The notes beneath the pieces were generated by a model. That model saw only the letters and a list, made by a program, of their open reading frames with translations. It did no database searches and had not been told where the DNA came from. 64,000 bases of DNA from Gonium pectorale (lineage: Eukaryota > Chlorophyta > Chlorophyceae > Chlamydomonadales > Volvocaceae). Both the position numbers and the translations under genes were made by a program. Positions 47,379 to 59,700 of this stretch are shown here, in pieces; position 1 is the stretch's first letter, and every line of letters starts with the position of its first letter. The DNA lies in assembly GCA_001584585.1 (NCBI GenBank), contig LSYV01000030.1, positions 221,260 to 285,259 of the forward strand. Direction: 5' to 3'.

Positions 47379-48996
47379 TCAGATCTCCCTGAACCACGCA
47401 CGCTCCGCCTCGCTACAACCCTCGCCTTCGATTCGTTCCAGGACCAGGCGCTCGAAGCCGGCCCAGGCTCCGACCAGGTCGCCGCCGCTGTCGCTGCCGA
47501 CCCGTGGGTCGTTCACGCTGGCGGCGGCGGCAGTGGCGTGTGGTGCCGCCGCCTGCGACGCAGGAGCCGGGTCTCGCGGCCAGGAGGACCACAGACCCCA
47601 CAGCCGTGAGGGCCACAGACCACTGACTCGCCCGTTCAACATGACCGGCTTGGGAATGGCCGATGCGGTGACCGCCGCAGCCGGCGGCGGCTGTGGCTGC
47701 GGCAGCGGCAGGCCCGCCAGCCACGCCGCGAACACGCGCGATGCCTGGGCGGAGACAGAGGCGCGGCTGCTGCCCGCCGGCGCCGGCGGCAGGAGGGAGG
47801 TCAGCTGCTCGGCCGGGAGGGGGCCCAGCACCCGGGAGGCCAGGGCGCGCAGCTCGGCGGGGCTGCGCTTGGTCTTGGTCCAGCTGAGCTCGCCCATGCG
47901 CGGCATGTCGTCGCCGCCCTTGGCCTCCGAAGCCACAAAGCCCGGCCGGCAGAAGAGGAACGTGTGTACCAGGCGCACGGTGCCCCGGCCCTGCATGCAT
48001 GCATGTGTGGCGAGGGGTATGGGAACAAATGTTGCATAGGTATTACACCGACCAGGAGGATCGAAGGACGCAGCCACCGCCAGCCAGCGTACGGGCTTGG
48101 GTTGAGGCAGGTGAAGGGACCGGGACTTCGGGGCTCTGACACTGGCGGTCCATCGCTGCGCCCGGCCTTAACGCACCACACACCAAAACGCATAGACACA
48201 TCGCAAGGCATGCAAGGCGCACCGGGCCTCTTGTATGCCCATTGCCCAACACTTGTACGACCGCTCACGCACCTGCTCGTCCAGTCTCAACTGTACGGCA
48301 ATGCCGTGCCGAAGGTGTACGGCATGCAGATCGACCTTGGACGAGCGGTCGCCGTCGGGGAAGGCAATGCTTGCGACCTGATTGGGGTGGTATCTACGGG
48401 CCGGCGCGCAGAGGCCGTGTCGGGCACTTGCTGTGTATGGCTAGGAAACCAAGGATGACCGAAGTGAACATCGCGTACGTATGCGTTTGGAAAAAAGAGA
48501 CGCCTGCATAGAAAGACGGAGCCCGCCTCTACGGCCATACACGCCCGAAGGCGCGACGTTTCCAATAGGGCGGGCGGGTACAGAGCAAGACATGTGACGT
48601 TCGTCCCGTCCCCCAAAAGCCCGGCCAACCAGCTTTGGCAATGCAACAAAGCGTAAGCGAGCCCCGCCTACGTCGCAGTACATGGACTGCCGCTGTGCTC
48701 CTCTGGACTTCGGTTTTTTTTCCGGTGCATAAGTCCTGACACTGCCTTTGAGCAGACGCGTTTGCGGGAAGGCCCAGGGAGGGCAGCCGACCCACGGGTC
48801 ACTAGCACCCGACTAAGCGTGTCCGGATCCCGGCCACCCTGGTGTTCCGGTCGCACCTGTCGAATGCGCGGCCCTGCGCCATGGCGGCGTCCACAACAGC
48901 TGCGTTGTCCGTCCCCAGGACGGCCGCTGTCAGGCGCCGGACGGCGGCTTCAGTGCTGCTGGGCTCCGTCATCGTCGTCGTCGTGGTCGCTGCCAT
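47379..48996 (-). CDS. Tandem-family protein, copy 3, function unknown
   Basis: Three exons: A 48996-48857, B 48393-48273, D 47990-47379; 290 residues. Phases are 2, 0 and 0, exactly as in copy 2. The start is MAATTTTTMTEPSSTEAAVR; the Arg codon at the A/B junction is AG then A. Exon B reads YHPNQVASIAFPDGDRSSK and ends LRLDEQ. Exon D begins GRGTVRLVHTFLFCRPGFVA and ends RIEGEGCSEAERAWFREI. This is the cleanest model of the family: all six splice sites are good and there is no frame break. Function is unknown; the compact size and the lack of a targeting or membrane signal suggest a soluble protein. Confidence 0.65.
47673..47955 (+). repeat. Near-identical block shared with family copy 2 (copy 3 side)
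   Basis: Counterpart of 45158-45440, offset by 2,515 bases, one visible mismatch. Confidence 0.8.
48525..48572 (+). repeat. Dispersed short repeat, copy 3
   Basis: Reads GCCTCTACGGCCATACACGC, then CCGAAGGCGCGACGTTTCC, then AATAGGGCG. Here the repeat lies inside the intron between exons A and B of family copy 3. It matches the intergenic copies at 29557 and 34408. Confidence 0.55.
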
Positions 48997-50748
48997 GAGG
49001 ACCACCCCCCGCGCTCCCAGCTTGCTGTGCAGCTGCTGCTGCTGCCAGTCACCCAAACAGGCAATGCCGTCGTCAATTGCCATGAGCGCGTCAGAGCACG
49101 TGTAGCACTGGTACGGTAAGTTGCGGTGCGAAGGGAGTGACAGGTGGATCAGGTGGATCAGCGGGACGGCAACTGGGTAGGGCCTGGGTATTGCAGGTTG
49201 GGAGTAAGTCCCTTATTGCGCAGGACCTTTTTGGATGTGACCACTTCCAGCCGGCAGCCCAAGTCATAACAATCGGACGGTGGCGGTGATCGGGTTGTCA
49301 CTCACACGTCAGTGAGCCCCTCAAGCGCACCAGTTAACCGCCGCCCCATCAATCAACGCCGGTCGATGGCTCCTCAACCCGAGCGAGCGACGGCCCCACC
49401 CATCACCAACGCACAAACCAACAGGTGCAGCAACAGCGGTAGCGATCGACAACATTGCAACGCGCCCCGCGGAAGAAAGAAAGAGTGGGCCCGGCGGCAG
49501 CCAACCCGGGCAACGGTCCACAACACGTTTACAGCGCACCACACAGCCCTGCATGCGCAAAACAAGCTCACGCATACATCGAGTGGGCAGCTCTTGCGCG
49601 GACACATGACACAGCTGCTGCTCGCAGGTGCCTGAAGGCAGGCATGTACCCCCATTAGCAGGTGCCCCCATGGACCGGACGTGTAGTGTACAGTGCGCAG
49701 TAGCGTGCAGATGCCTGCAGCAGGCATGCATGCATGCATGGGGTGTACAGTGCGCAGAGACTGTGACGGAAGAACAGAAAGCAGAAACAGGCGAGCTCCT
49801 CGCTGCACAGAGTACGGACACATGACGGCTCACGACTAAACGCGGGGCAAAGGCCAGGGGCATGAGAAGCAAGGCATGGTGGGCGGAGGACGTGTCCGCA
49901 CACGCCGCCGCCCACCCTCGCCGGCATGCAGGCATGCCCGCAGCGGCCATGGCCCCGCAGAGAAGGCAGGCAGGCCAATGAGCCCAGCGCCTGGTTTCGG
50001 CGCTCTATACCGCTAGATGACCGGCGTCAACACACACGACGAAATAAACGCGCACTCAGGAGCGATGCGTGACTGATGGCCAAACAAGCGGCTGCGCTAC
50101 CAAGTGCCAACAGCTACGGCATACGAGTGCGCATGCGTCCTGTGCCGTCTATGTAAGAGAATTGATACTTGCAGAGCATTATGGCCACGAATGGGGTCCA
50201 ACAGACACCGGCCTAACCGTCAACCCGTGACGCCATGAGGAAGAACAGCCGCGCCAGCAGTACCTGGACACCCGCCCTGGGACACAGCGGTAGATGCCAG
50301 GGGAGGTAGTGCTGAGGCGCTTGCGGCGGCGCTTATGGTACGGACGACGCTGATGCACTGTATTGCGCTGTGCGCGGACCCCACACTACTTGCTGCATCC
50401 GGCCCGGCTGCGCGGCCCCGCCCTGCCCCTCACTATTCACAGGCGGGCATACTCGCCAGGGGCCCTATATGCATATCTATTCATGATGCCGTGCCATGTC
50501 GTGCATGCCCGCCGTACACGCCCAGTCACCATCCGTACATGCACGGCTGTTCCAACATCATCGCCCCATCACAGCCGCAGCCCTCATGCCGAAGTCCGCA
50601 TGCCGGGCCTCCCGTGCACCGAAGGCGTGCGAGCTCCGCTCCCTCGAGTGACTCGTGTCCTCGGACGCTTGCGAGCATCTCTGCCCCCCCAAGCAAGACA
50701 TCACGCTGGTTGGTTGAGCAATCCCACCCCCCGGGCATTCCCAGCCGC
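48997..50748. other. Spacer between family copies 3 and 4
   Basis: It holds a small TGCA-type microsatellite at 49723-49739 and partly repeated text around 49680-49760 (GTGTACAGTGCGCAG occurs twice). No coding exon is supported on either strand. Confidence 0.45.
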
Positions 50749-52775
50749 TCAAGCGACCACGCTCTCCAGGGCGTCCCACTCCCCCCGCAGCAGCTCGAAC
50801 CACGCCCGCTCCAGGTCGTTACCGTGCACCCCGACCTCCCGCTCCGAGACCGCCTCCTCAAACCTCTCCCACGCTTCCACCACCGCCGCTGCGTCGTCCC
50901 ATCCCTCCCACCAGTCCCGTCGCGCCTCGTCCTGCTCGTCCGCCCGCGCCCCCGCCGGCCACGACACCTGTGGCGCCTGCAGCAGCTGCTGCTCACGCTG
51001 CTGCTGTTCCTGCTGCTGCTGCTGCTGCTGCTGGGACTCCCTGTGCTGGGCGGCACGGGCGTGGGCGCCGGCCGCCGCCGTCACCACCGTCACCGCCGTC
51101 ATCGTGGCGCTACTGCTGGCTCCGCTGGCTCCGCTGCCGCGACCACAGTCCGGTGGCGCCGACGGGATCTTCTGGATTGCAGCCTCTGCTGCCTGCACTC
51201 CACTGCCGCCGCCGTTGCTGCTGATGCTGTTGTCGCAGCTGTCAAAACAAGCGCGGGACATGAGCGAGCGTAGGGAGGAAACGCCAGAGCTCACGTATGC
51301 GGCTGCACCCACCAACGCCGCTCCTACCGCGGCAGCAGTGGCGGCGGCGCGGGCCGACGCAGGCGATAGCCAGCGCACCACCCCGCCGTCACACGCCCGC
51401 GGCACCGCCGCTGCTGACGGCGTCGGCAGCTGCGGCTCCAGAGGCAGCCCTGCCAGCCACGCCGCAAAAAGGCCGGAAGCGAGCGCAGCGGCGCCGCCGC
51501 CGCGCGGCAGCGGACCCGGCGGCAGCAGGCGGGCACGGAGCTCGGGTAGCAGGGGCCCGACCGCGCGCGGCGCGAGCGCGCGGATCTCGAGCACGGACCG
51601 CTGCGGGTCGGTCCACTCCAGGGCCACGCGGGAGCCGTGCGCTTCATGGGGTCGCTCAAAGCGGTAGATGTGCAGCAGGCGGACCGAGGGCCGGGACTGG
51701 TGAGGGTTCGGGTGGGACGGGCGGGGCGGGATGGGGAGGGCCGTGGCGACAGGCCATCGTGGGCAGTATAACAAGCGAGCAGGGTCGATCGTCTGTTGGG
51801 GGCACAAGCGGCGCATGATCCGGGGGGCGAGAAAGGGCCAGTGCGAGCAAAGGAATTCCTCTGTGTGGCATTCTAAGCATGAGCTGACGGCGGGCACAGG
51901 GGCTGGCCCTCGCAGTGTCACGCCGTCTTGCATGAAGGGGGTGGTAGTGGGTTTGGAACCGGCCCGGCGCGACACGCCCACCACGCTCCCACCGCCCGCC
52001 CCCGTTCGGGGCCCTGCCTTGCTCAGGGGACCGTCGCAGTCGTCGGGCCCACAGTCCTCATCGTCGCCGTCGTCGCAGTCGCCGCAGGTGGGGCACAGCG
52101 TGATCACGGCGCCACGGCCAAGGTACAGCCCCGACTCCCGGTGCCCGCTCTCCGGGCCGACTCGGCTGACCACCTGGTAGCGATGGGACCTATCCGGGGG
52201 GGTGGAGGGGGGGATGCTGGGGGTGATGCCAGGAGACAAGCCGCGAAGCGAGGCGGATGCTGGTGGAAACGAGGGGCTGGCTCCTACGTGCCAAGGGTGG
52301 TGGCGGTGGCGGTGTGGCCCTGCCAGCAACGGAGGCAGTGACAGATCTAACAAAGACATAGGAATGAAAGCGGCGGGGCAGGGTTGTGTGCTGCCAATGG
52401 AGCAGGCGCGTGGGAGCCGCGGGGAAGGCGCTGCTGGCGCTAGAGCGGAAGCGAGGCATTGGGCGCAGAGCTGGAGGCGAGCCGCAGTGCCCTCGCAGCC
52501 CGCCCCTCAACTCCCGCTCAATAGCCTCAGCGAGGTTGTGCCCAGATCGGTGGGCCGTTGCGTGACCCCTTGCAGCCAAACGGCGCGGGCCGGTGTCTAG
52601 ATGAACGTGACCCACGGGTCGGTGACTAGCTGCCCAGCTGCCTGCGGGGCGGCCACACGCACCTGTCCAGGGCCCTAATCAGCTCGATTGCGGTATTCAA
52701 GGTCGCCGGATCGCTGGTTCCCAGTGCGGCTGCGGAAATGCGCCTTAGATGGGCTGTGCGGGAGCCGTGCTCCAT
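50749..52775 (-). CDS. Tandem-family protein, copy 4, long divergent form
   Basis: Module A (52775-52663) starts MEHGSRTAHLRRISAAALGT and ends at the same split Arg codon with donor GTGCGT as copies 2 and 3. Module B starts at 52189 after a TAG acceptor (RSHRYQVVSRVGPESGH). Module D begins by homology at 51696 (SRPSVRLLHIYRFERPHE) and ends ERAWFELLRGEWDALESVVA plus stop. Unlike the other copies, the frame stays open between B and D, so 52189-50749 may be one exon (517 residues total) or may contain an unseen intron. The open part includes a Cys/Asp-rich stretch (CPTCGDCDDGDDEDCGPDDC). D has a long Ala/Ser/Gly insertion and a poly-Gln run, and a Trp/Glu-rich C-terminus. Function is unknown. 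Confidence 0.5.
51011..51033 (+). repeat. CTG trinucleotide repeat encoding poly-Gln
   Basis: The CTG run on the plus strand is CAG on the minus strand and encodes an eight-Gln tract, followed by more Gln-rich text, in family copy 4. Confidence 0.85.
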
Positions 52776-55700
52776 GGTCCTAAAGAGGGACCGAAGCGCG
52801 GCTGGGTGTCCTCCTCGCAAACACACTGCACCTTCAGACAACACTTTCCAAGGCCTGTGTCCATGACAGGAAAAGAAACGCGAACGATGGCGCCCGTACT
52901 CTCCCGACGTTAAACGCTCGATGATCCAAGGGCCTTCGCTAGATTCCAAACCTTCCCGCTGGCCCAGACCGCCGACACCGTATGGGAACCGGAACTTCGA
53001 TGAAAGTCTACGCGCCTAAGGACGACCCTGGAGCCATGTCAGCGCTGCAGGACGCTGGAAGAACTGTAGAAGCAAGGCAGCCAGACCCGGGCCGGCCCTG
53101 CAGCGTACGCGACTTCGCGCAGCGCTCTGCACTGCAGCGCACCGCGCCTTGCACCTCGCATGCGCGGTGGCACTCACGCTGCGAGCAGGCGACCGGAGCC
53201 GCGACGCGAGCGCCCCAGCTCGCCATGCTGTATCTGTGCTGCGATACCGCGGGTGCTCTCCCCGCGCCCCTGCCGTGGAGGCCCCGGCAGCCCGCCCTGC
53301 CGCCCTCCCACCCCCCTCGGCCCCTGGCTGACAGAGGACAGACTGCTCCGGTCGCGCACCGCGAACGCAACTGCGTGGGTTGTGCCACTCGTCACGCCCT
53401 CATTACATCACTGATGCTACGGTATACGCAACTTGAACCTGTTAAGCTACCGGTGTGGTCTTGGGTTGTAAGCCTTTACAAAATCGACTTTTCGAGCTTC
53501 CCCTGGTCCACACGTAGTCAGTACCTCAGACAACCATATGCTCAAGACATGGCGAGCAAAGGATATGGGAACTGCATTCAAACGCCTTCAGGCGGCTGTG
53601 CGACAGCCCGTGTGCGCGATGCCGGGTAACAGCCTCATCATAACCGCAACTCTCATCCTTCCACTACGGGCACCGAGGACGGCACGTTCTCCCCCTCCCC
53701 TCGTGCGTCATTGGCAGGAGCCGCCGGCGTCGCGCATACCATTTACCTGCCCACCCGGGTCTCCAGTGTCACAATTCGACACTCAGCAGCCGCCCCATCC
53801 TTCACGCCGACGTACACTATCGGAAGTTTGTTTCCATGGTTTGATTCCACGACCCTTAGGAGCAGTACAACCGCTTCTTGTTGAAGTCAGTTGTGCCATC
53901 AACCGCAACCTTCAATCCAACTAACTCAACCAACATGCGCCCCGCAGTCGGCGTCTCCTTGTTTCGCAACCAGCCAGCCAGCAGCTGCCTCCATCGTTCT
54001 ATCACGGCGTGCAATGCAGACCGGCCTTTGTCGCTCGATCCGTAGATTATCCCGCCCCGCACCTTATCCATTAATGCCATTCGCCACAAGGCAATACCCG
54101 GCAGCTAGGTAAGGGCACTGCTATGGAGGGGGCATCCTCAACCGCGAGCTCCCGACTTTCAGTTCAACGCCCGCATCCCAGTGGCCCCCGCCCAGCGACC
54201 CACCCAGCCCACACCCCGGGAGCCACCCCGGCAACCAGACCCGCAATCAAATGGTGCGCACATAAACACGCGTGCGCGCAACAATGAAGCAGACTTAACG
54301 ACACGCACCGCCAAAACGTCAGATCAACAGCCCCACGCAGTGCTGCCTCCATCAGACGCCGCAGCTGCGCCGGAGCCGCAGCCGGGGAGTGGAGATTGCA
54401 GGAGCAGCCCCGGGAGGGCAGGGCAGCGCCCCACCCGGGCAGCCACTTCGGACGGCAGGCGCGGCAGGCAAGCGGCCCGCCCACAACCGTCAACAACGCG
54501 CAAACGGAGACGCAGACCAATCCGCGCGGCAAAAATATGCAAATGCTTCAAGCATTGTACAGGCAAAGGAGCGCATCGGCAAGTGCAAGGCCCGGAGCCA
54601 AGAAGCTCCGGCGTTGTGTCCGTACATCGTTGCCGTCCGGAAATGATGTGCGGCGGCCCAGTGCCCCACCCCCACGCGCCGCAGCTCGACCGTCCCATTG
54701 ATATCACTAATCCGCAAGCATTCATGGCTGCATTGATCACACATTCATGGTTTCAAGGCGACCATAGTTTTATTTCGAAATTACGCTATGACGACCGCAA
54801 GCCAGCCAGGCGCGCATAAGAAGCCCCCACTCGATGGGAGGGGGGGATGCGGCCGGCGCGGTGGCGTGGCGCGCCCAGAGCCGGTAGCCGCGCAGACAAA
54901 GAGCCCGACCCCGCCCCTGTCCCCCGGCATGCTCCACCGCCCCCAGGGCTCTCTCCCTGCTGCAGCGGGCGTCACATTCAAAGGGGACAGGGAAGCCAAG
55001 TGCGCCCCTGGCAACAGCCCAGCGTCTCACGCGCGGTGGCGGCGGCCGCGGCCACACCGGCGAAGCGAGGCAGGCCTCCCACACCACCTTTCAACGCGAC
55101 CCTTCACTGCCGCCCTTCAACGCGTAGGGCCTTACAGCCGTGTTCCCCCGCGAACCCCGATCCCCGCCCGCACCCGGAGACGCACACGCCGTTGTCACCA
55201 TCCACCCGAACCATCAATGGGGCGGGCTCGTGCGCCACGCGGCTGCCGATTCGCGGCGCCGCTTGCGCCATGCGTGCATACGTGCGGTCGGTGGAACAGC
55301 CATTTGCGCGCATTGGACGCATCGTTCTTGAACAGTGAGCCTACTGGGTATCCATCGGCACCCGCTCTCATGCACCCGGGCCGCGGCTTCACCACGGCCG
55401 GCGCAGGCAGGGCACGCAACCTGCGGCGCGCAGTTCTCTGCAGGCAGCGCACCATGGCGCGCAGAGCGCCATATGAAGCAATGAAACGCAGTGAACCCAT
55501 GAGATGATTTCATACGTCACGCGATCTCTGCCATGCAAGCACGCACCACGTTCAGCAGGGGTTCAGGAGACGGCCATGCCGATGCGCCCAACGCCCAAAG
55601 CGAGGCACCCGCGCCCAGCAGGCCAGCCCAACACGCGGGCCGGCTGCACCCAGCGCCCGGCGCCTCGCACCAACAGAGCTGTGAGCGGGCGCGCCGCCGC

Positions 55701-56738
55701 AAGCGGCACACTACCGCCAGCGACGCAATACCCGCCCGTTATGAAACCGCATGCGACAAAACGGGCCTCTCGATCCATTGACACTGATCTTCACTCATTC
55801 CCATGGTAGAGCAAGCATTGGAAGAAGCACCGCAGCCGTATGCACACTAGCCTGCACGGTTACGACGTACGGCATGACGCGATGCAGCGCCCCGCCCCGC
55901 CGCGCCCCGCCCCTACACAGCATCCGCGCGCGATTAGCAGCAGCAGCAGCCCTTGCGGCAGCCCAAGAGCAGCTACGGGCTTGGGGCGCCTCTTAGGGCC
56001 GGTCGAACGCCGCGGTGGTGCCCGCCTGGCCGCCCCGCCCCACCAGCTGCGCAACCGCATATTCGCGCGGCTCTTCCGCACGGACCGCTGCTCAGGCGCC
56101 CTGTGAGGAGGCACGCCAATACAGGAGGGCGCATGCGCGTGCGCGCTTTAGCTCCTTCGTGAGTCCGGTTAGATGAGGGGAGCACACTCACACACACACA
56201 GGCAGAGAGAATTCTGGGCCGCATCGGGGGCTACGGTGGTGGTCGCCGCCGAACTAACATGCAGGGACATCACCCCTTCGACTGCCTCTGGAGCTGGGTC
56301 CTACCACGACGCCATCGCTTTCGCGCTTACGCTCGTCGTATGCGTTCTCCTTTTCAACACAGCTGCACGCGCTGTCTGGAGGTCAGCCCAGTCCAGCTAA
56401 GCTAAGCTAACCTTATCCAGCCCAGCGCCCCAGCGTCAAGTACTTAGAGGGTCACTTAGCTGGGTCGAGCTCAAGGGCTGCCGGCTAGGCTGTTTTGTCG
56501 CATATAGAACTGTTCTGGGCATACCGTTACGCACACATAACACAGGTGCCCACTGGATGGGGGCCGAGGAGCCGAGGTGCAAGGGGGCCCACCCGCGGGT
56601 CGCACGGCGGCCGCCAAGAGGCACAGGTGGATGCCGTCGCACGGTCGCAAGGACCGGCAGCCAGTGGCGTGCGAAAGCCCCTCGAACAGGTGGCCGGGTG
56701 CAACAGCCAAGGCCCACCCCTGCCCAATCCGCCCTGCG
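52776..56738. other. Long region without a supported gene
   Basis: Nearly 4 kb upstream of family copy 4 and downstream of the BTB-SBP gene. Open frames are short and compositionally driven. Noted: TTACA at 55131-55135 and 53477-53481 (minus-strand TGTAA), a GCTAA run at 56397-56410, and a CA run near 56190-56204. A further 3' exon of the BTB-SBP gene may lie here (for example 56510-56436, or minus-strand text near 56100-55860), but nothing decides it. Confidence 0.45.
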
Positions 56739-59700
56739 TCATCTCCGATGCCCATCGGTGCACCAACCCACCTGCGGCGGCGCGGCCTCCCCCGCCCCCG
56801 CCTGCATCTGCTGCGCGCGCCGCATGCAGTGGCGCAGCAGCGTGGCGCGGCAGGAGCGCTTGGCGCCGTCAAACTCCGTCAGCGGCTGCAGGCGGCCGCA
56901 CTGGGGGCCGGGGAGGCGGGGGTGGGGGGCGTCGAGCATTGTTGCGCTTTGAGGAGCGGAGACGCTACGGGCTTCAGGTGAGGCGCTGCTCTGCGGCGAC
57001 CGGCGATCGGTTCCAGCACCGCCAGGCGAGTGGCGGTGTGCGGGCGGAAGCAGCGCAGGCATTGCGTAAGCACGCAGGCAGGCTGGCTGCCCATTATGCA
57101 ACGCTACCGCTTCACTCGGAAGCTGGCCGCGGCGGCAGTTGGGTCCACGCTCCACACGGCACAACCCACGTTGCCCGCGCGCACGGGCGCATACGCGCGC
57201 ACCCTTGGCGGGGGGGGGGGGGGGAAGCGGGCTCCGGGTCGCACGGGCTGCGGGGGCAACCCCGCCTTTTCCCCGACGTGCCCTCCGGCGCACTCCGCAC
57301 TTCACACGTCCAAGAGAGGCCCCGCCTGCGGCGTCGCGGGAATCCTGCACCTGCGCTCGCCGTATACGCCCGTCCGTCCGTCCTTCCGTCCGTTCGTCTA
57401 GCAGGCCCGACACAACCGGGGCGGATGCGCGCTCGCTCGCGAAAACGCACCTGCTGGCAGAAACGGTGCGGTCGGCCGTCCTTCATGACGGTGTCAGCCT
57501 TCGCGTGGAACTCGCCTGCGGTGGGAGGGGGGGCAGGGCCAGGGCCACGGCTGGGGTGTCTCAGAGCAAACCCAACCCGCACATCGCCTCCTCCGGAGGC
57601 AGCCACCCGCCATCTGGCGCCCCCAGCGGCAGCTACCTGTGCCGCCAGGCGTTGTCGGCACAACGGCCACCTCGCCGCACACTGCGCTCGAGTACCGGTA
57701 TGGACTGCGGAACCCCGCCCTCCGGGGGGCATGCCCAGCGTGTGGCACCCCCACCCCGGCCCGCCCCCACACAGCCCACTCACACGTCTTGTGCCGCTGG
57801 TAGTAGCTCCGCAGCCCCAGCAGACTGGCCCCGCAGCCCTCCACGGTGCATATGCCCCGCGCAATGGACTGGCGGCCGGTCGCAGTCAGGCTGGAGGGCT
57901 GGCTGGTCTCGGGGCGCGAGCCTGCGCCGCCGCTGTTGTCGCCACCGCCGCCGCTGCGGGTGACGCCGGTGTTGGCGGTGCCGCCGCTGACTCGGTCGTC
58001 TGCCCCCGCGAAGCCACCGCTGCCACTGCCGCCGCCGTCCAGTAGTGGAGACCGGCCGTAGGCGGCAGCGGCCTGCAGGCGGCAGGTCGGCCGTGTGTGT
58101 GTTCAATATGATCTAAAGATCTATGCGCGACAGTGTATGTGTGTGTGCGTGCGTGCTCGCGTGAGGCGTGTGCGGGCACACGCGATTGCCCTCGCGGCCA
58201 TACACTCAAGTACGGATCCCATGGCAAGCCAATCACAGCACGCTGCTCATGACAAACAACGTTACACAGACACCCCAAGGCGCACGGCATCCCTTCCACG
58301 TCGCACGCTCACAGCGCCCCACCTGCGCCCTCGCTCGCGCCGCTGTGCCGGCCCTGGCACCCCACCCGCCTGCCCCGCTGCAGGCCCCCACCCCCGCCTG
58401 GTAGTCCACGTCGCCCTGCTCCTCCTGGCTGGGATTGGGCCTCATATGCCATTCCTCCGCTGGCCGGTCGTCGCTGGGCCCAAGCCCGGCACTGGCGACG
58501 CCGGGCCCAGGCGCCAGCGACGCGGCTGGCGGCAGCGCCAGGGGGCCGCCGGGCCCCGTGCCGTGCTCCTGGACGGGGCTCACGTTCGGGAGGGGCCCGG
58601 CTCCCAGCTGCCGAGCCATGCGCAGTGCAGAGATGATCTGCGCCCGGCTGGGCAGGCCTGTTGGGGGAAAGGGGTAGCGCGTGGGGTTGGGACGGGGATG
58701 CGACGATGGCCGGGCTTTGGGTCCCAGGCGGGGGGCGTGCTCTGATGCGGAAGGCACTGCGGCATGGCCCGCACTGCAGCAGTGAAGGTGCAACAGGTAG
58801 CAGCCGCATGACGGCATATGCGCAATGAGCCGAAGCAACTCCGCAAGCGCCCAGCCAGGACAGCCACCCACGCACCCACCCACCCGGAAAGGGAGCCGAG
58901 GGGCCGGACCAGTCCGCAGCCTCCGATGTGCCGCCGCCGGGGCCCCGCTGTCTCCGCCGCCGGCGCCCGGTGGCCCGCCCCGCCACCCACGCGACGGCTC
59001 GGGATCCCCAACGCCCGCCAAGGCCCCCAGCGAGAAGCCCGCCGGGCCGGCGCTCCCCAGCAGCTCCTCCACCTTGGCATCCGCGCCACCGCCGTCGCCG
59101 CCACGAAGCGACTGCAGTCGCATACCCGGGGCGTGGGCATCACCGCCAGCGCCGGCACCACTGCTGCCGCCGGCGGCGGCGGCTGCGATGAGCGCCGAGT
59201 GGCGGGCTGCGGCCTCCGAACCATGCGGCAGCAACCCCAGGAGCGAGTGCGTACCGCGCACAGCTCCCCCGTCTGCAAAGCCCGTGCCCGCGCCCGCGTC
59301 GCTGGTAGCGGCAGCACCGCCGCCTCCAGCCCTCGGCTGGGCGACTAGCCTCGCGCGCACGTCGCCGCCACTCAGCTCCAGCTGACGGCCCCCCTGCCCC
59401 TGCCCAGCCCCAGCCCCAGGCCCAGGGAAACGTTGCTGCCGGTCGCCACCGAGGGACGCAATCTCCAATTTAGCAGCTGCATCAGCCGCCAGCGGCGGCC
59501 GGCCCCTCAGCGATGGGCTGCACGGCGAGAAGCTGCGGTCGCCGTCTGTCAGGGCGAGGGGCAGGCCCGCGGCGCCGCTGGCCTGGCCGCCCAGCCCGAT
59601 ACCCCTCGACGCCGCCAGTCCCGCAAGCCTGCCGCCGCCGCCGTGCTGCCGGCCGCCGCTGGCCAGGGTGCTCCCGCCGCCGGCGGAGAGCCCCAGCAAC

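Noticed and set aside
49680..49760. CRISPR-like spaced repeats
   Set aside because: Only two copies of a short motif with a TGCA microsatellite between them; the DNA is eukaryotic nuclear sequence.
50335..51667. Plus-strand open frames of 312 and 434 codons
   Set aside because: They are antisense to exon D of family copy 4, driven by its GC-rich codons, with no domain and no splice context. The minus strand shows family homology.
56495..58045. 516-codon plus-strand frame
   Set aside because: Antisense to the SBP exons of the BTB-SBP gene, whose minus-strand zinc-finger residues and splice sites are clear.
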